28,465 bases of DNA from a virus. Each line of letters begins with the position of its first letter. Within the stretch, counting starts at the first letter, position 1. This document shows, piece by piece, positions 1 to 6,699 of the stretch. The translations under genes were made by a program, and so were the position numbers. The notes below the pieces were generated by a model. The model ran no database searches and had not been told where the DNA came from. It saw nothing but the letters and a program-made list of their open reading frames with translations. The stretch is taken from the IMG/VR virus record IMGVR_UViG_3300009082_000051, positions 1 to 28,465 of that record. One strand, 5' to 3'.

Positions 1-333
1 CAGTTGATGTAACCCTCTTTGTGCATCGGTGCTGAAAACGATGTCAATAATGGGTTGTTGAAACAGTCGATGTAACCCTCTTTGTGCATCGGTAATGATA
101 ACGATGTCAATAATGGGTTGTTGAAACAGTCGATGTAACCCTCTTTGTGCATCGGTAATGATAACGATGTCAATAATGGGTTGTTGGAACAGTAGATGTA
201 ACCCTCTTTGTGCATCGGTAATGATAACGATGTCAATAATGGGTTGTTGGAACAGTCGATGTAACCCTCTTTGTGCATCGGTGCTGAAAACGATGTCAAT
301 AATGGGTTGTTGGAACAGTCGATGTCGCCCTCT
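1..333. repeat. 63-bp tandem repeat inside the LRR gene
   Basis: Five full copies start at 1, 64, 127, 190 and 253, and a diverging partial copy starts at 316. The period of 63 bases is exactly 21 codons, so a gain or loss of units keeps the frame. Copies differ at only a few bases: copies 1 and 5 carry GCTGAAAAC where copies 2-4 carry AATGATAAC, with a few single changes elsewhere. Near-identity at the DNA level points to recent expansion or gene conversion. The array may continue left of the window. Confidence 0.95.
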
Positions 334-431
334 TTCAGATAGACTACCCAATCACCGCCCTCGCAGTTCAAAAGCCCTTGACTAATAAGGTCTTCTTTTG
401 TAATATGATTATTTAGATTATAATATTCCAT
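1..431 (-). CDS. Leucine-rich-repeat protein, 3' end beyond window
   Basis: This reading frame starts at ATG 431-429 behind a clear AAGGAG site and stays open to the left edge, so the stop lies outside the window. The first 40 or so residues (start MEYYNLNNHITKEDL, then CEGGDWVVYLKEGDIDC) are unique. After them comes a 21-residue unit, about CSNNPLLTSLSLP followed by MHKEGYI, repeated in frame. The spacing of Cys, Asn-Asn, Leu and Pro matches the 21-residue leucine-rich repeats (CxNNQLTSL type) common in phage and bacterial proteins, which form solenoids that usually bind other proteins. It is the last visible gene of the minus-strand run and begins 10 bases after the stop of the secreted-protein gene. 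The binding partner is unknown. The LRR call is confident; the function is open. Confidence 0.8.
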   Translation of the reverse strand, partial: MEYYNLNNHITKEDLISQGLLNCEGGDWVVYLKEGDIDCSNNPLLTSFSAPMHKEGYIDCSNNPLLTSLSLPMHKEGYIYCSNNPLLTSLSLPMHKEGYIDCFNNPLLTSLSLPMHKEGYIDCFNNPLLTSFSAPMHKEGYIN

Positions 432-441
432 TCTTAACTCC

Positions 442-813
442 TTAGTTATAAATTTCAATAATTAAAACTATTTCGGCTAACACGCTAACAGCATAACCGT
501 AATTAGTTTTTTTAATTTTTATAGTAACATCATCCCGATATACAAATTCACCGCTCGGACTCCAAAAGAGTAATATAGGCTCTTGACCTATGCAAATATA
601 CAAAAATACTACATTATTTGAAAAGTAATACCCTGTATATTTCTTTATGTCTTCCATCCAATTAGTCCGCTTTATTTGACAGATATTATTATAGTGAGTT
701 TCATTATTTATCTTTACAAGCGCTTTCCTGTTTAGCTTTTCAACTTCAAACCGTTCTGTATAATCAATTGAATATAAGCTGACAGTTAGCAAAAGGAAAA
801 ATATAACTCTCAT
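442..813 (-). CDS. Small secreted hypothetical protein
   Basis: A 123-residue protein. It begins MRVIFFLLLTVSLYS, a positively charged residue followed by a short hydrophobic stretch, which looks like a Sec signal peptide. No lipobox cysteine follows, so it is probably not a lipoprotein. The mature part is mixed and ends in a hydrophobic strand-like stretch (VSVLAEIVLIIEIYN). I do not recognise the family. The start codon lies one base after the stop of the upstream gene, so it is co-transcribed and probably translationally coupled in the minus-strand run. An exported small protein encoded by a phage could act at the envelope, but nothing in the sequence proves this. Confidence 0.6.
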   Translation of the reverse strand: MRVIFFLLLTVSLYSIDYTERFEVEKLNRKALVKINNETHYNNICQIKRTNWMEDIKKYTGYYFSNNVVFLYICIGQEPILLFWSPSGEFVYRDDVTIKIKKTNYGYAVSVLAEIVLIIEIYN

Positions 814-814
814 A

Positions 815-1093
815 TTATTTACCGTCCTTTATAAATTGATGCTCAAAGCAATAAGTTATCTTATTTAAATAATTATTACAATTATATATATTTTTACAAT
901 TGCTACAACTTTTTAGTCGTTTATTTTCTTCAATCAATTCTTTTTGTGTTTGCTCTAATCTTTTAAGTTCTGGTATAAGTGTTTTATAGCAAAATGCAAA
1001 GCTCTTTAAAATTTCTAACGGTGATAACATTCTATTATTGTTTATGTCATCATATTCTTTTTTTACTTTATCAATCAACTCTGTTATATTCAT
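815..1093 (-). CDS. Small coiled-coil protein with Cys cluster
   Basis: A 92-residue protein of unknown function. Residues 40-62 are rich in Leu, Glu and Lys and look like a short coiled coil. They are followed by Cys63, Cys66, Cys72 and Cys82 with His85, a spacing that could bind zinc. The start overlaps the stop of the upstream gene by four bases (ATGA), which indicates translational coupling. It may be a small DNA- or protein-binding accessory factor, but this is inference only. Confidence 0.6.
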   Translation of the reverse strand: MNITELIDKVKKEYDDINNNRMLSPLEILKSFAFCYKTLIPELKRLEQTQKELIEENKRLKSCSNCKNIYNCNNYLNKITYCFEHQFIKDGK

Positions 1094-1509
1094 TCTGTTA
1101 CCTCATTACCGCAAGGCGTACCGTCTTCGTTTAGAAAATTTTCAAATAAATCTTGATACATTACCCAAACAACACCAACACGAACCGAATATTTATCTTG
1201 ACTAATTATTACAAAAGTGCTTGTGTTCTCTTTATTTTTTATAACCTTTAATACCAATCTATCCTTTTCAGTATAAGGCTCGTATTTTTTATCTTTGATT
1301 TTTCGGGCATATTTCCAGTATTCTATATTATAATCACCGTTTTCAAATTTCTTTCTATACTCTTCATCTGACTCATTATATCTTACAACCGCCCCAAACC
1401 TTACCTCTGAATAATGACTTTTATAATCTTTATGAATAAAAATTCTTTCAAACCATTTTATGCCATAATCTGTTACCTCAATCATTTCACCATATTTAAA
1501 TTCACTCAT
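1090..1509 (-). CDS. Conserved-type phage hypothetical protein
   Basis: A 139-residue protein. The N-terminus (FKYGEMIEVTDYGIKWFERIF) and a later WKYARKI resemble a widespread class of small phage early proteins of the form 'F-GD-IEV-D-G-W-RIF ... YARKI', whose role is unknown. It appears globular, beta-rich at the N-terminus, with no membrane segment or signal peptide. It overlaps the upstream glycosylase-like gene and the downstream coiled-coil gene by four bases each, so it lies within one translationally coupled string. I offer no function. Confidence 0.65.
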   Translation of the reverse strand: MSEFKYGEMIEVTDYGIKWFERIFIHKDYKSHYSEVRFGAVVRYNESDEEYRKKFENGDYNIEYWKYARKIKDKKYEPYTEKDRLVLKVIKNKENTSTFVIISQDKYSVRVGVVWVMYQDLFENFLNEDGTPCGNEVTE

Positions 1510-1910
1510 TTTCCGCCCCCTAAATTAAATATTTCTTCAGATATAATCACGCCCTTACCTTTCAAGTTATCCAAGCACTCCCGAAGATAATTATCATCGT
1601 GCTTAGTAAAAGTAAAACCGGATCCGCCGTTGTTTGCATGAAATAGCCACGCACTATCAAAGCCCAACGCCTTGCCTCGATAAGACATTTTAAACCAGTT
1701 TTCCTCTACCTTATACCCTCGACTCTCCATCTCAAGCATAACGATCAAATGATAAAAGTACAGAACTACTGGATCATACTCAAACACATAATCAACGGTT
1801 GAATGTTTTCTACCCCATCCCTTGCCCCTCAATGCGCAACACTCGCGATGCTGGCCGAGAATCTGTTGTCTCGGTAAATAAGGGATTAATTTTCGGTGCC
1901 ATAGCCTCAT
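1506..1910 (-). CDS. Pyrimidine dimer DNA glycosylase-like protein (TIGR02328 type)
   Basis: A 134-residue protein that starts MRLWHRKLIPYLPRQQ and continues ILGQHRECCALRG and GWGRKH. This pattern matches the TIGR02328/Pyr_excise (PF03013) family, distant relatives of T4 endonuclease V, a base-excision enzyme that cuts UV-induced pyrimidine dimers. The length is typical. In T4 endonuclease V the catalytic group is the free amine of Thr at position 2 after Met removal. Here residue 2 is Arg and Met would normally be kept, so the classical mechanism is not obviously preserved. The HRE segment aligns with the AEYRE segment that carries the catalytic Glu in the T4 enzyme. The gene overlaps both neighbours by four bases. 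Its 5' end looks more GC-rich than the flanks, a hint of separate origin. Family assignment is fairly sure; activity is not. Confidence 0.8.
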   Translation of the reverse strand: MRLWHRKLIPYLPRQQILGQHRECCALRGKGWGRKHSTVDYVFEYDPVVLYFYHLIVMLEMESRGYKVEENWFKMSYRGKALGFDSAWLFHANNGGSGFTFTKHDDNYLRECLDNLKGKGVIISEEIFNLGGGK

Positions 1911-2152
1911 AATATTACCTCAACAATATCAGCAACAAACACACTCTTAATATTGTGGATGTTCTTAATAGCCGTATGATCCTTAACGCCACTCATAACG
2001 ACAGACTCTTTCTCATTATAGAAAGACTTGTCTTCAAACATCACTTGACATCCGGATTCTGTATTACGAAAAGCGTAATTAACACCAATGACAGCGTGCG
2101 GCTTTTCAGAATATCGCCATCCTGCAGAAATAGCTTTTGAAATATCACTCAT
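1907..2152 (-). CDS. Small hypothetical protein, first gene of run
   Basis: An 81-residue protein starting MSDISKAISAG behind AAGGGGG. No family is recognised, and no membrane segment, signal peptide or metal cluster is seen. It is the first gene after a strong minus-strand promoter and overlaps the downstream glycosylase-like gene by four bases, so it leads a five- to six-gene polycistron that ends in the LRR gene. Confidence 0.6.
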   Translation of the reverse strand: MSDISKAISAGWRYSEKPHAVIGVNYAFRNTESGCQVMFEDKSFYNEKESVVMSGVKDHTAIKNIHNIKSVFVADIVEVIL

Positions 2153-2175
2153 AATAATTCCCCCTTAATAAAACA

Positions 2176-2204
2176 ATTATAGCACATTAATAAAAACAAT
2201 GCAA
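2176..2204 (-). promoter_or_regulatory. Sigma70-type promoter for the 2152-to-1 gene run
   Basis: On the minus strand a -35 box TTGCAT (2204-2199) is followed, 17 bases later, by a perfect TATAAT (2181-2176), preceded by TGC as an extended -10. The start codon of the first gene lies 24 bases downstream with an AAGGGGG site between. Confidence 0.8.
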
Positions 2205-2217
2205 CAAATATTTTGTA

Positions 2218-2334
2218 TTATTTCATTTTTTTTCTTTCAGCAATAACAGCTTCTTTCAACATAACGGACAATCTTTCATCTGTATCAAGTATTTCTTGAA
2301 CTGTTTTCTCTATGTTTTTAGTGTTCCTTGCCAT
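2218..2334 (-). CDS. 38-residue hypothetical protein
   Basis: A short frame beginning MARNTKNIEKTVQEIL and ending ERKKMK, preceded by a very strong GGAGGGGG site. It is highly charged and predicted helical. It starts 14 bases after the stop of the primase-helicase gene, in the same direction, so it is probably its co-transcribed neighbour. The ribosome site and tight spacing support it as a real small gene; function unknown. Confidence 0.55.
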   Translation of the reverse strand: MARNTKNIEKTVQEILDTDERLSVMLKEAVIAERKKMK

Positions 2335-2347
2335 GTTCCCCCTCCTA

Positions 2348-5110
2348 TCAATACGGTAAAATACCTTTATTCTCTTTCAAATCATAGTGTATCTGTTCGA
2401 CTACGCTCCAATCCAATACTATGCACCGTTCTCGTTTGCCTGCTACCATTCTGACCTGCTTCGTATCTTCATATAATGACGCCGGATGACGAATAAGAAT
2501 GTTCTTATACTTACTGAACGGCGTTGACTTCAGCATATCGCTAATATAGATACTATTCACACTAATTGACAATGAGTTCAGATCGTATCCGTCCATCTTC
2601 AGCCTAAAATCTCTTCTAATACCTATCTGTCTCAAATTGTTATCATAAGTGAGTTTCCCTTGAGAGTCAACTGATACAAGCATTTCAGATATTGTTTTCT
2701 CTGTTCCCGGGTCTATTCTCACCTTATAATTCAAAATGTTATCCAGTAAAAGCTCTTCATCTCTTTGAACCTCATCGACTTCAATCTTCACTTGAGACAA
2801 TGCGTCTATCACAGACTGATTTATCGCAGGATCACTGCTTCCAAGAAAATCACATTCGCTTATTGCTGACCAAAACCCGCCAATCAATGCTCCGTATGTA
2901 TCTGCTGCTCTGTCGTCAAGATCGCAATTGCTCTTAATGTATTCCTTTGCAAGTTCTATGTTGTCAAGCGTTCTCTTGAAAGTGTCAAATGTTCTTTTTC
3001 TTAATCCTGAGAAGTCAAATGTTTTACCTATCTTATTCGTGCTTCTCTTCATCTTCAAAACCGGTATTCTCGATCTATCACCGTCATTATCAAGGTGAAT
3101 GTTAATTGCAGCTAACAAAAACATACTCCGAGTTTCAAATATGATAGGCGATCTTTGATTTTGGCTACCCTTAATCGTTGTGCTGTCTCCGCCGTATGCA
3201 CTACGCATAAGACCCAATATGCTTTTCAATTTCTGAAAGTCCTCGTGAGTATGGGCTTCAAACTCATCGAATGTACCGGATCGGCAATCTCTGCCGATCG
3301 CCTGTCTTATTCCGGCTTCAGAGCTTTGTTTCCCCTCAACAAATATCCCTGTACTTCCAATTGCCGGTTTCACGATGTTGTTAATTAGAGTCGTCTTACC
3401 TGTTCCTCTCTGTCCCATTACTGCTATGTGCGGTCTTCTATGCAACAATGATGCAAAAGGAGCAAGTACAATAAAACCCATCAACAGCATGTAATCAACA
3501 TTCCTTGCAAATCCGTACTGGCAAATCTCACGGAACAGAGCGTGAGTATCGGAGATGCTCCAAGACTTGCCCTTAACATCAAAGAATATTCTCGATCGAG
3601 TGTAAAGGTTTTTACCTTCATATTCGGAATATTCAAGATATTTCTTTTGATCTTGACTATATAAGTTTCTTCCTGTATTCAATACGATGTCGTCTCCGTC
3701 AATATGAGCTCCGACGCCTTTTTCGTTATTCATATCATACCACCCTTTCTTTTGGGCCTCTGATCTGAACCAAGCAACAGCTTTTGATATATTAACCGTT
3801 ACAATCCATTGACCGTCCGGCATTTCTTTCTCTTTCGTGAAATTCTCAATCCACCAATCCTCAGGAGCAATATCGTACATCATGTTTCTGATGTTAGTGT
3901 CTCCTCTCCCGATCTTAATCGGTATTCTCTGATTAGTCGGCATAACATAATAACTGTTTTCATCATAACCGACGAAATAGAAAGGCATTTTCTTCTTATC
4001 CGGTTGAGAGTTCTCGTTGTTGTTCGCTCTGTTTATTGCCTCTTGCTCTTTTACAGCCTCTTGCTCTTTTCTGTCTTTCTCTTCTTTCGCTTCTTTCGCC
4101 TTGACTTCGCTCTCTTTAATGATCCTCTTCAGCTCATCTCTCTTGCCTTTCTTCACCATGTCGTCAGGATCGTATCCATCCGGCAAATCAACAGGGCAAA
4201 TAAGACCGTCATAACCACAGAACACAAGTCTCTCAATTAGATCGTCTTTACCATCTCTGCCGGCTTTGTCTCCGTCAAAAGCGATGAAAACTTTTCTGTA
4301 TTTCAATAACGCACGGACTCCATCGTTTGACAGAGATGACACGCCACCAATAGCAACCGTGTTTTTGAATCCCATGAAAAACATACTTAACGCTGACATT
4401 TCACCTTCAACGAGTATAATATCATCATTATCAGGCAAGCAAGGAAACGGAAAAGTGCAACACTCTTTACTTCCCATTTTCTTGCTCTGTTTTTTGACTG
4501 ATATTTCAGTATCATCATAATAGAAGAGCTTGAAACCTTTTCCGATTTTCAACACAACACCCGGACTATTCCAAGAGCTCTTATTCGTCTCTGGGTTCTT
4601 CTGCGGTATTCCTGCCATTTTCAGCATTTTGTAAGACAGTTCTTTTCCTGCTTGCTCAAAACCAGTCCAATATCCCAAACCTAATGAAGAGAAGTAGTCA
4701 ATCATATCTTGATTACATTCTCTTCTTTTGAAATATTCTGTTATTCTCTCTTTGTTCTTGTTGCTTTGATTGCGGAGATATATCCTTAGATTGTTCTCGC
4801 TCTCAATATCAACCATGAAGTTTTTTTTTTCTTCAGGTAAAGAGTAGTCGCCGTTTCCGAACATTCTGTCTATTTCTCTGTATTGATCAATCTGCTTACT
4901 AATGCCCTTAATGTAGTTCACGGCGTCATATATATCGCCTTTTATACCGCAGCTTTGACATTTGAAATAATCATCATATATCAGCATTGACGGCGTACTA
5001 TCTTTGTGATAAGGGTTAATGCACCTCATAGGATTATGTTTTACATTGTACCCTGATACACGAAGATACTCTTTGAGATGTCTTTTGTATTTCTCAAACT
5101 CTATGCTCAT
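2348..5110 (-). CDS. Phage primase-helicase (CHC2 zinc finger, TOPRIM, P-loop ATPase)
   Basis: A 920-residue replication protein. Residues 30-54 form a DnaG-type zinc finger (Cys30, His35, Cys51, Cys54 in CINPYHKDSTPSML...FKCQSCG). Residues about 229-300 are a TOPRIM domain with VEGE (Glu235) and FDGDKAG (Asp279, Asp281), the metal-binding catalytic residues for RNA primer synthesis. A charged linker (335-375) follows. The C-terminal part has a Walker A motif GQRGTGKTT (566-574), an acidic Walker B-like FDEFE (614-618) and a sensor-like Asn (LLAAINIH, Asn669), giving an ATPase/helicase module. One chain therefore likely primes and unwinds at the phage fork. The start overlaps the upstream 80-residue gene by four bases. 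A run of ten A's codes for Glu-Lys-Lys near residue 95, between the zinc finger and the rest, and could cause slippage. Family assignment is confident. Confidence 0.93.
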   Translation of the reverse strand: MSIEFEKYKRHLKEYLRVSGYNVKHNPMRCINPYHKDSTPSMLIYDDYFKCQSCGIKGDIYDAVNYIKGISKQIDQYREIDRMFGNGDYSLPEEKKNFMVDIESENNLRIYLRNQSNKNKERITEYFKRRECNQDMIDYFSSLGLGYWTGFEQAGKELSYKMLKMAGIPQKNPETNKSSWNSPGVVLKIGKGFKLFYYDDTEISVKKQSKKMGSKECCTFPFPCLPDNDDIILVEGEMSALSMFFMGFKNTVAIGGVSSLSNDGVRALLKYRKVFIAFDGDKAGRDGKDDLIERLVFCGYDGLICPVDLPDGYDPDDMVKKGKRDELKRIIKESEVKAKEAKEEKDRKEQEAVKEQEAINRANNNENSQPDKKKMPFYFVGYDENSYYVMPTNQRIPIKIGRGDTNIRNMMYDIAPEDWWIENFTKEKEMPDGQWIVTVNISKAVAWFRSEAQKKGWYDMNNEKGVGAHIDGDDIVLNTGRNLYSQDQKKYLEYSEYEGKNLYTRSRIFFDVKGKSWSISDTHALFREICQYGFARNVDYMLLMGFIVLAPFASLLHRRPHIAVMGQRGTGKTTLINNIVKPAIGSTGIFVEGKQSSEAGIRQAIGRDCRSGTFDEFEAHTHEDFQKLKSILGLMRSAYGGDSTTIKGSQNQRSPIIFETRSMFLLAAINIHLDNDGDRSRIPVLKMKRSTNKIGKTFDFSGLRKRTFDTFKRTLDNIELAKEYIKSNCDLDDRAADTYGALIGGFWSAISECDFLGSSDPAINQSVIDALSQVKIEVDEVQRDEELLLDNILNYKVRIDPGTEKTISEMLVSVDSQGKLTYDNNLRQIGIRRDFRLKMDGYDLNSLSISVNSIYISDMLKSTPFSKYKNILIRHPASLYEDTKQVRMVAGKRERCIVLDWSVVEQIHYDLKENKGILPY

Positions 5111-5349
5111 TGTATTATTTCTTTGCCTTTATTTTTGATTTCAACATAAGCAAAACGGAAACGAATAGTTAAGTCGTCTCCGATTTGTGATTCTTCTATT
5201 AATATATCATTCTTAATGCTTAATACCAAAGAGCTTAATACATCTTGGAATATTTCTTTCTTTCTTTTTGATATATCCTTTTCTTCAGATAAGTTAATTT
5301 GATATTTCTTTTCAAAAAGAAAAACATTTTTTGAGTTGTTCATATACAA
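5107..5349 (-). CDS. Small hypothetical protein preceding primase
   Basis: An 80-residue, charged protein with no recognised family. The first ATG is chosen because a GGGGG ribosome site lies about 11 bases upstream; the next Met (residue 3) would be too far away. Its stop overlaps the primase-helicase start (ATGA), so it is translationally coupled to that gene and transcribed from the promoter just upstream. It may assist replication or only serve to set primase expression; the sequence does not say. Confidence 0.6.
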   Translation of the reverse strand: MYMNNSKNVFLFEKKYQINLSEEKDISKRKKEIFQDVLSSLVLSIKNDILIEESQIGDDLTIRFRFAYVEIKNKGKEIIQ

Positions 5350-5368
5350 TATACCCCCGTTTATATTT

Positions 5369-5397
5369 TATATAGCACAAAATTATTGTTGTGTCAA
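5369..5397 (-). promoter_or_regulatory. Sigma70-type promoter for primase operon
   Basis: Minus strand TTGACA (5397-5392), 17-base spacer, then TATATA (5374-5369) with an upstream TGC extended -10. It overlaps the last codons of the preceding gene, giving primase its own promoter within the early run. Confidence 0.8.
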
Positions 5398-5681
5398 CAA
5401 GAAATGAACTTCTTCGCTTCTTCTTCTCCAAAAGACAAATGAAAAACATCATCAAATGTAATATCATCGTCTTTCAGTATGTTTTTTATATTCTTATTTT
5501 CATCCAATAGTCTCAAAAGTCCGGATAAAAACTTCTTCATCTCATCCCTTTCCGAGAAAACATCATTTGAAAATCTCTCTAAAGGCCCGCATATAGATGT
5601 ACAATGTTCTTTATGCGCACACTCTGAACAAAAGCCTTCCATTCTGTTGTCAATGTCAAAATGGTTATCCTTATATCTCAT
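5394..5681 (-). CDS. Small Cys-cluster protein
   Basis: A 95-residue protein. The start is placed at the ATG at 5681 because GAGGAGG lies six bases upstream; a longer frame from 5696 has no ribosome site. Cys18, Cys21, Cys27 and Cys31 (FCSECAHKEHCTSICGPLERF spacing C-x2-C-x5-C-x3-C) suggest a small zinc or iron-sulfur site, a layout seen in several small phage regulators. The rest is helical and acidic. The start overlaps the stop of the DUF4406 gene, so the two are coupled. Function unknown. Confidence 0.65.
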   Translation of the reverse strand: MRYKDNHFDIDNRMEGFCSECAHKEHCTSICGPLERFSNDVFSERDEMKKFLSGLLRLLDENKNIKNILKDDDITFDDVFHLSFGEEEAKKFISC

Positions 5682-6066
5682 TACTGTCCTCCTCAAGAAA
5701 ATGTCTTATGCTGTCGTCCGTGTTTTTATATCCCTCGTAAAATATCGGTATATCTAATATCCTTGCCGTGTTGTGCTCTTGTATAGCACCTTTGCTGTCT
5801 TTCCATCCCGACATCATATAGACGCAGTCCGATCGCCTCAATAACTCTAAAGAACCGGCTATCCAGTAATCGTAATCAACGCCTAACACATGATCAACAT
5901 CTTCAAAATGAGCTGTGTTTTTATGTGGGATTAAAGTAAATAAACCGTGTTTTTTTCCAAACTTCCATATCAAAGACTTAGCGACAAACTCGGATTTCTT
6001 GATATTGTCGTCAACTTCCTGTCTGTTATTGCCGGAGTATTTACCGGAAATGTAAATTATTTTCAT
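5671..6066 (-). CDS. DUF4406 / nucleoside 2-deoxyribosyltransferase-like protein
   Basis: A 131-residue protein. The N-terminal MKIIYISGKYSG strand-loop, the IPHKN segment and the C-terminal LRRSDCVYMMSGWKDSKGA with QEHNTA match the DUF4406 family, which shares the fold of nucleoside 2-deoxyribosyltransferases. Asp80 and Glu97 sit where that superfamily binds the sugar and places its catalytic Glu. Enzymes of this fold cleave or transfer the N-glycosidic bond of deoxynucleosides or nucleotides, so a role in phage nucleotide salvage is plausible but not proven. Its ribosome site is a run of nine G's only three bases before the ATG, an unusual arrangement. It lies between the RHH-like gene and the Cys-cluster gene. 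Confidence 0.75.
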   Translation of the reverse strand: MKIIYISGKYSGNNRQEVDDNIKKSEFVAKSLIWKFGKKHGLFTLIPHKNTAHFEDVDHVLGVDYDYWIAGSLELLRRSDCVYMMSGWKDSKGAIQEHNTARILDIPIFYEGYKNTDDSIRHFLEEDSNEI

Positions 6067-6078
6067 ACTCCCCCCCCC

Positions 6079-6351
6079 TTATAAGAAATCAACATCGCTC
6101 TTATCAAGCTCACCAACGACCGTGCTTTCAATAACAATATCACCCGATTTGTTCTCTTCATTGAAAGTCTGTATCTTAGTCTCTGCGACAACAGCTTCCA
6201 AAGCGTCATTGTTTTTCAAAACATACAGCACTGCCTGCTTCAAAAAATCCTTAATTCTCGCAATATCATTCTGGGCACATCTGATTTTCACCCTCTTATA
6301 ATCCTCTTTTCCAACTTGAAAAGATAACCATTTTTCTTCTTTGTCGTACAT
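6079..6351 (-). CDS. Probable ribbon-helix-helix DNA-binding protein
   Basis: A 90-residue protein. The start is placed at 6351 (MYDKEEKWLSFQVG) because AGGAGG lies seven bases upstream. A longer frame from 6624 would translate the A/T repeats and overlap the promoter. Residues 8-46 fit a ribbon-helix-helix (CopG/Arc-like) pattern: a short strand (WLSFQVG), helix 1 (KEDYKRVKIRCAQND) and helix 2 (IKDFLKQAVLYVLK). Such proteins dimerise and bind repeated operators. Six near-identical hairpin repeats begin just upstream of its promoter, so autoregulation or origin binding is a natural hypothesis. The acidic C-terminal tail is unlike any family I know. The fold is predicted from pattern only. Confidence 0.6.
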   Translation of the reverse strand: MYDKEEKWLSFQVGKEDYKRVKIRCAQNDIARIKDFLKQAVLYVLKNNDALEAVVAETKIQTFNEENKSGDIVIESTVVGELDKSDVDFL

Positions 6352-6370
6352 ATTTTGTCCTCCTGATGAA

Positions 6371-6399
6371 CATATATCACAAAAAAATAGCCCTGTCAA
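6371..6399 (-). promoter_or_regulatory. Sigma70-type promoter for RHH-like gene and downstream
   Basis: Minus strand TTGACA (6399-6394), exactly 17 bases, then TATATG (6376-6371). The RHH-like gene starts 20 bases downstream with AGGAGG between. The first A/T hairpin repeat lies within a few bases of the -35 box, where a bound regulator could act. Confidence 0.8.
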
Positions 6400-6401
6400 C
6401 A

Positions 6402-6682
6402 TTTTTTTATCACTTTTATAATAAAAAAGCAAACATTTTTTTATTACTTTTATAATAAAAAAAATGAAAAATCGACCTAAAATCATTTTTTTTATCACTT
6501 TTATAATAAAAAAAAACAGCAAAAAGGTAAAAAAAGGGCAAAAATCATTTTTTCTATTACTTTTATAATAAAAAAAAATAAAAAAAATCTTTTTTCTATT
6601 ACTTTTATAATAAAAAAAAGACAAAAACAGGCAAAAAACAGCTAAAAAGTTTTTTTTCTATTACTTTTATAATAAAAAAAAA
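6402..6682. repeat. Six A/T hairpin iterons
   Basis: Six copies share the 18-base core ATYACTTTTATAATAAAA, beginning at 6409, 6443, 6494, 6556, 6598 and 6660. Four copies read ATTAC and two read ATCAC. Together with the flanking T and A runs each forms an inverted repeat with arms TTTTTTATTA and TAATAAAAAA around a six-base loop. Spacings are 34, 51, 62, 42 and 62 bases, and the spacer DNA differs, so the conserved part is the box itself. They are candidate binding sites for a protein such as the neighbouring RHH-like product, or DNA-unwinding elements of an origin. Confidence 0.9.
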
Positions 6683-6699
6683 TAATTTTCCGGTTTTTT

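Noticed and set aside
1-333. CRISPR array
   Set aside because: The repeats are contiguous 63-base units without unique spacers and code for protein in frame.
158-385. Plus-strand frame of 75 codons across the 63-base repeats
   Set aside because: The opposite strand has a proper start with AAGGAG and gives a coherent leucine-rich repeat; the plus frame has no ribosome site and is its shadow.
6079-6624. Long 181-codon version of the RHH-like gene
   Set aside because: The extra N-terminus is translated A/T repeat (KSNRKK, FFYYKS), crosses the promoter, and lacks a ribosome site; the start at 6351 has AGGAGG.
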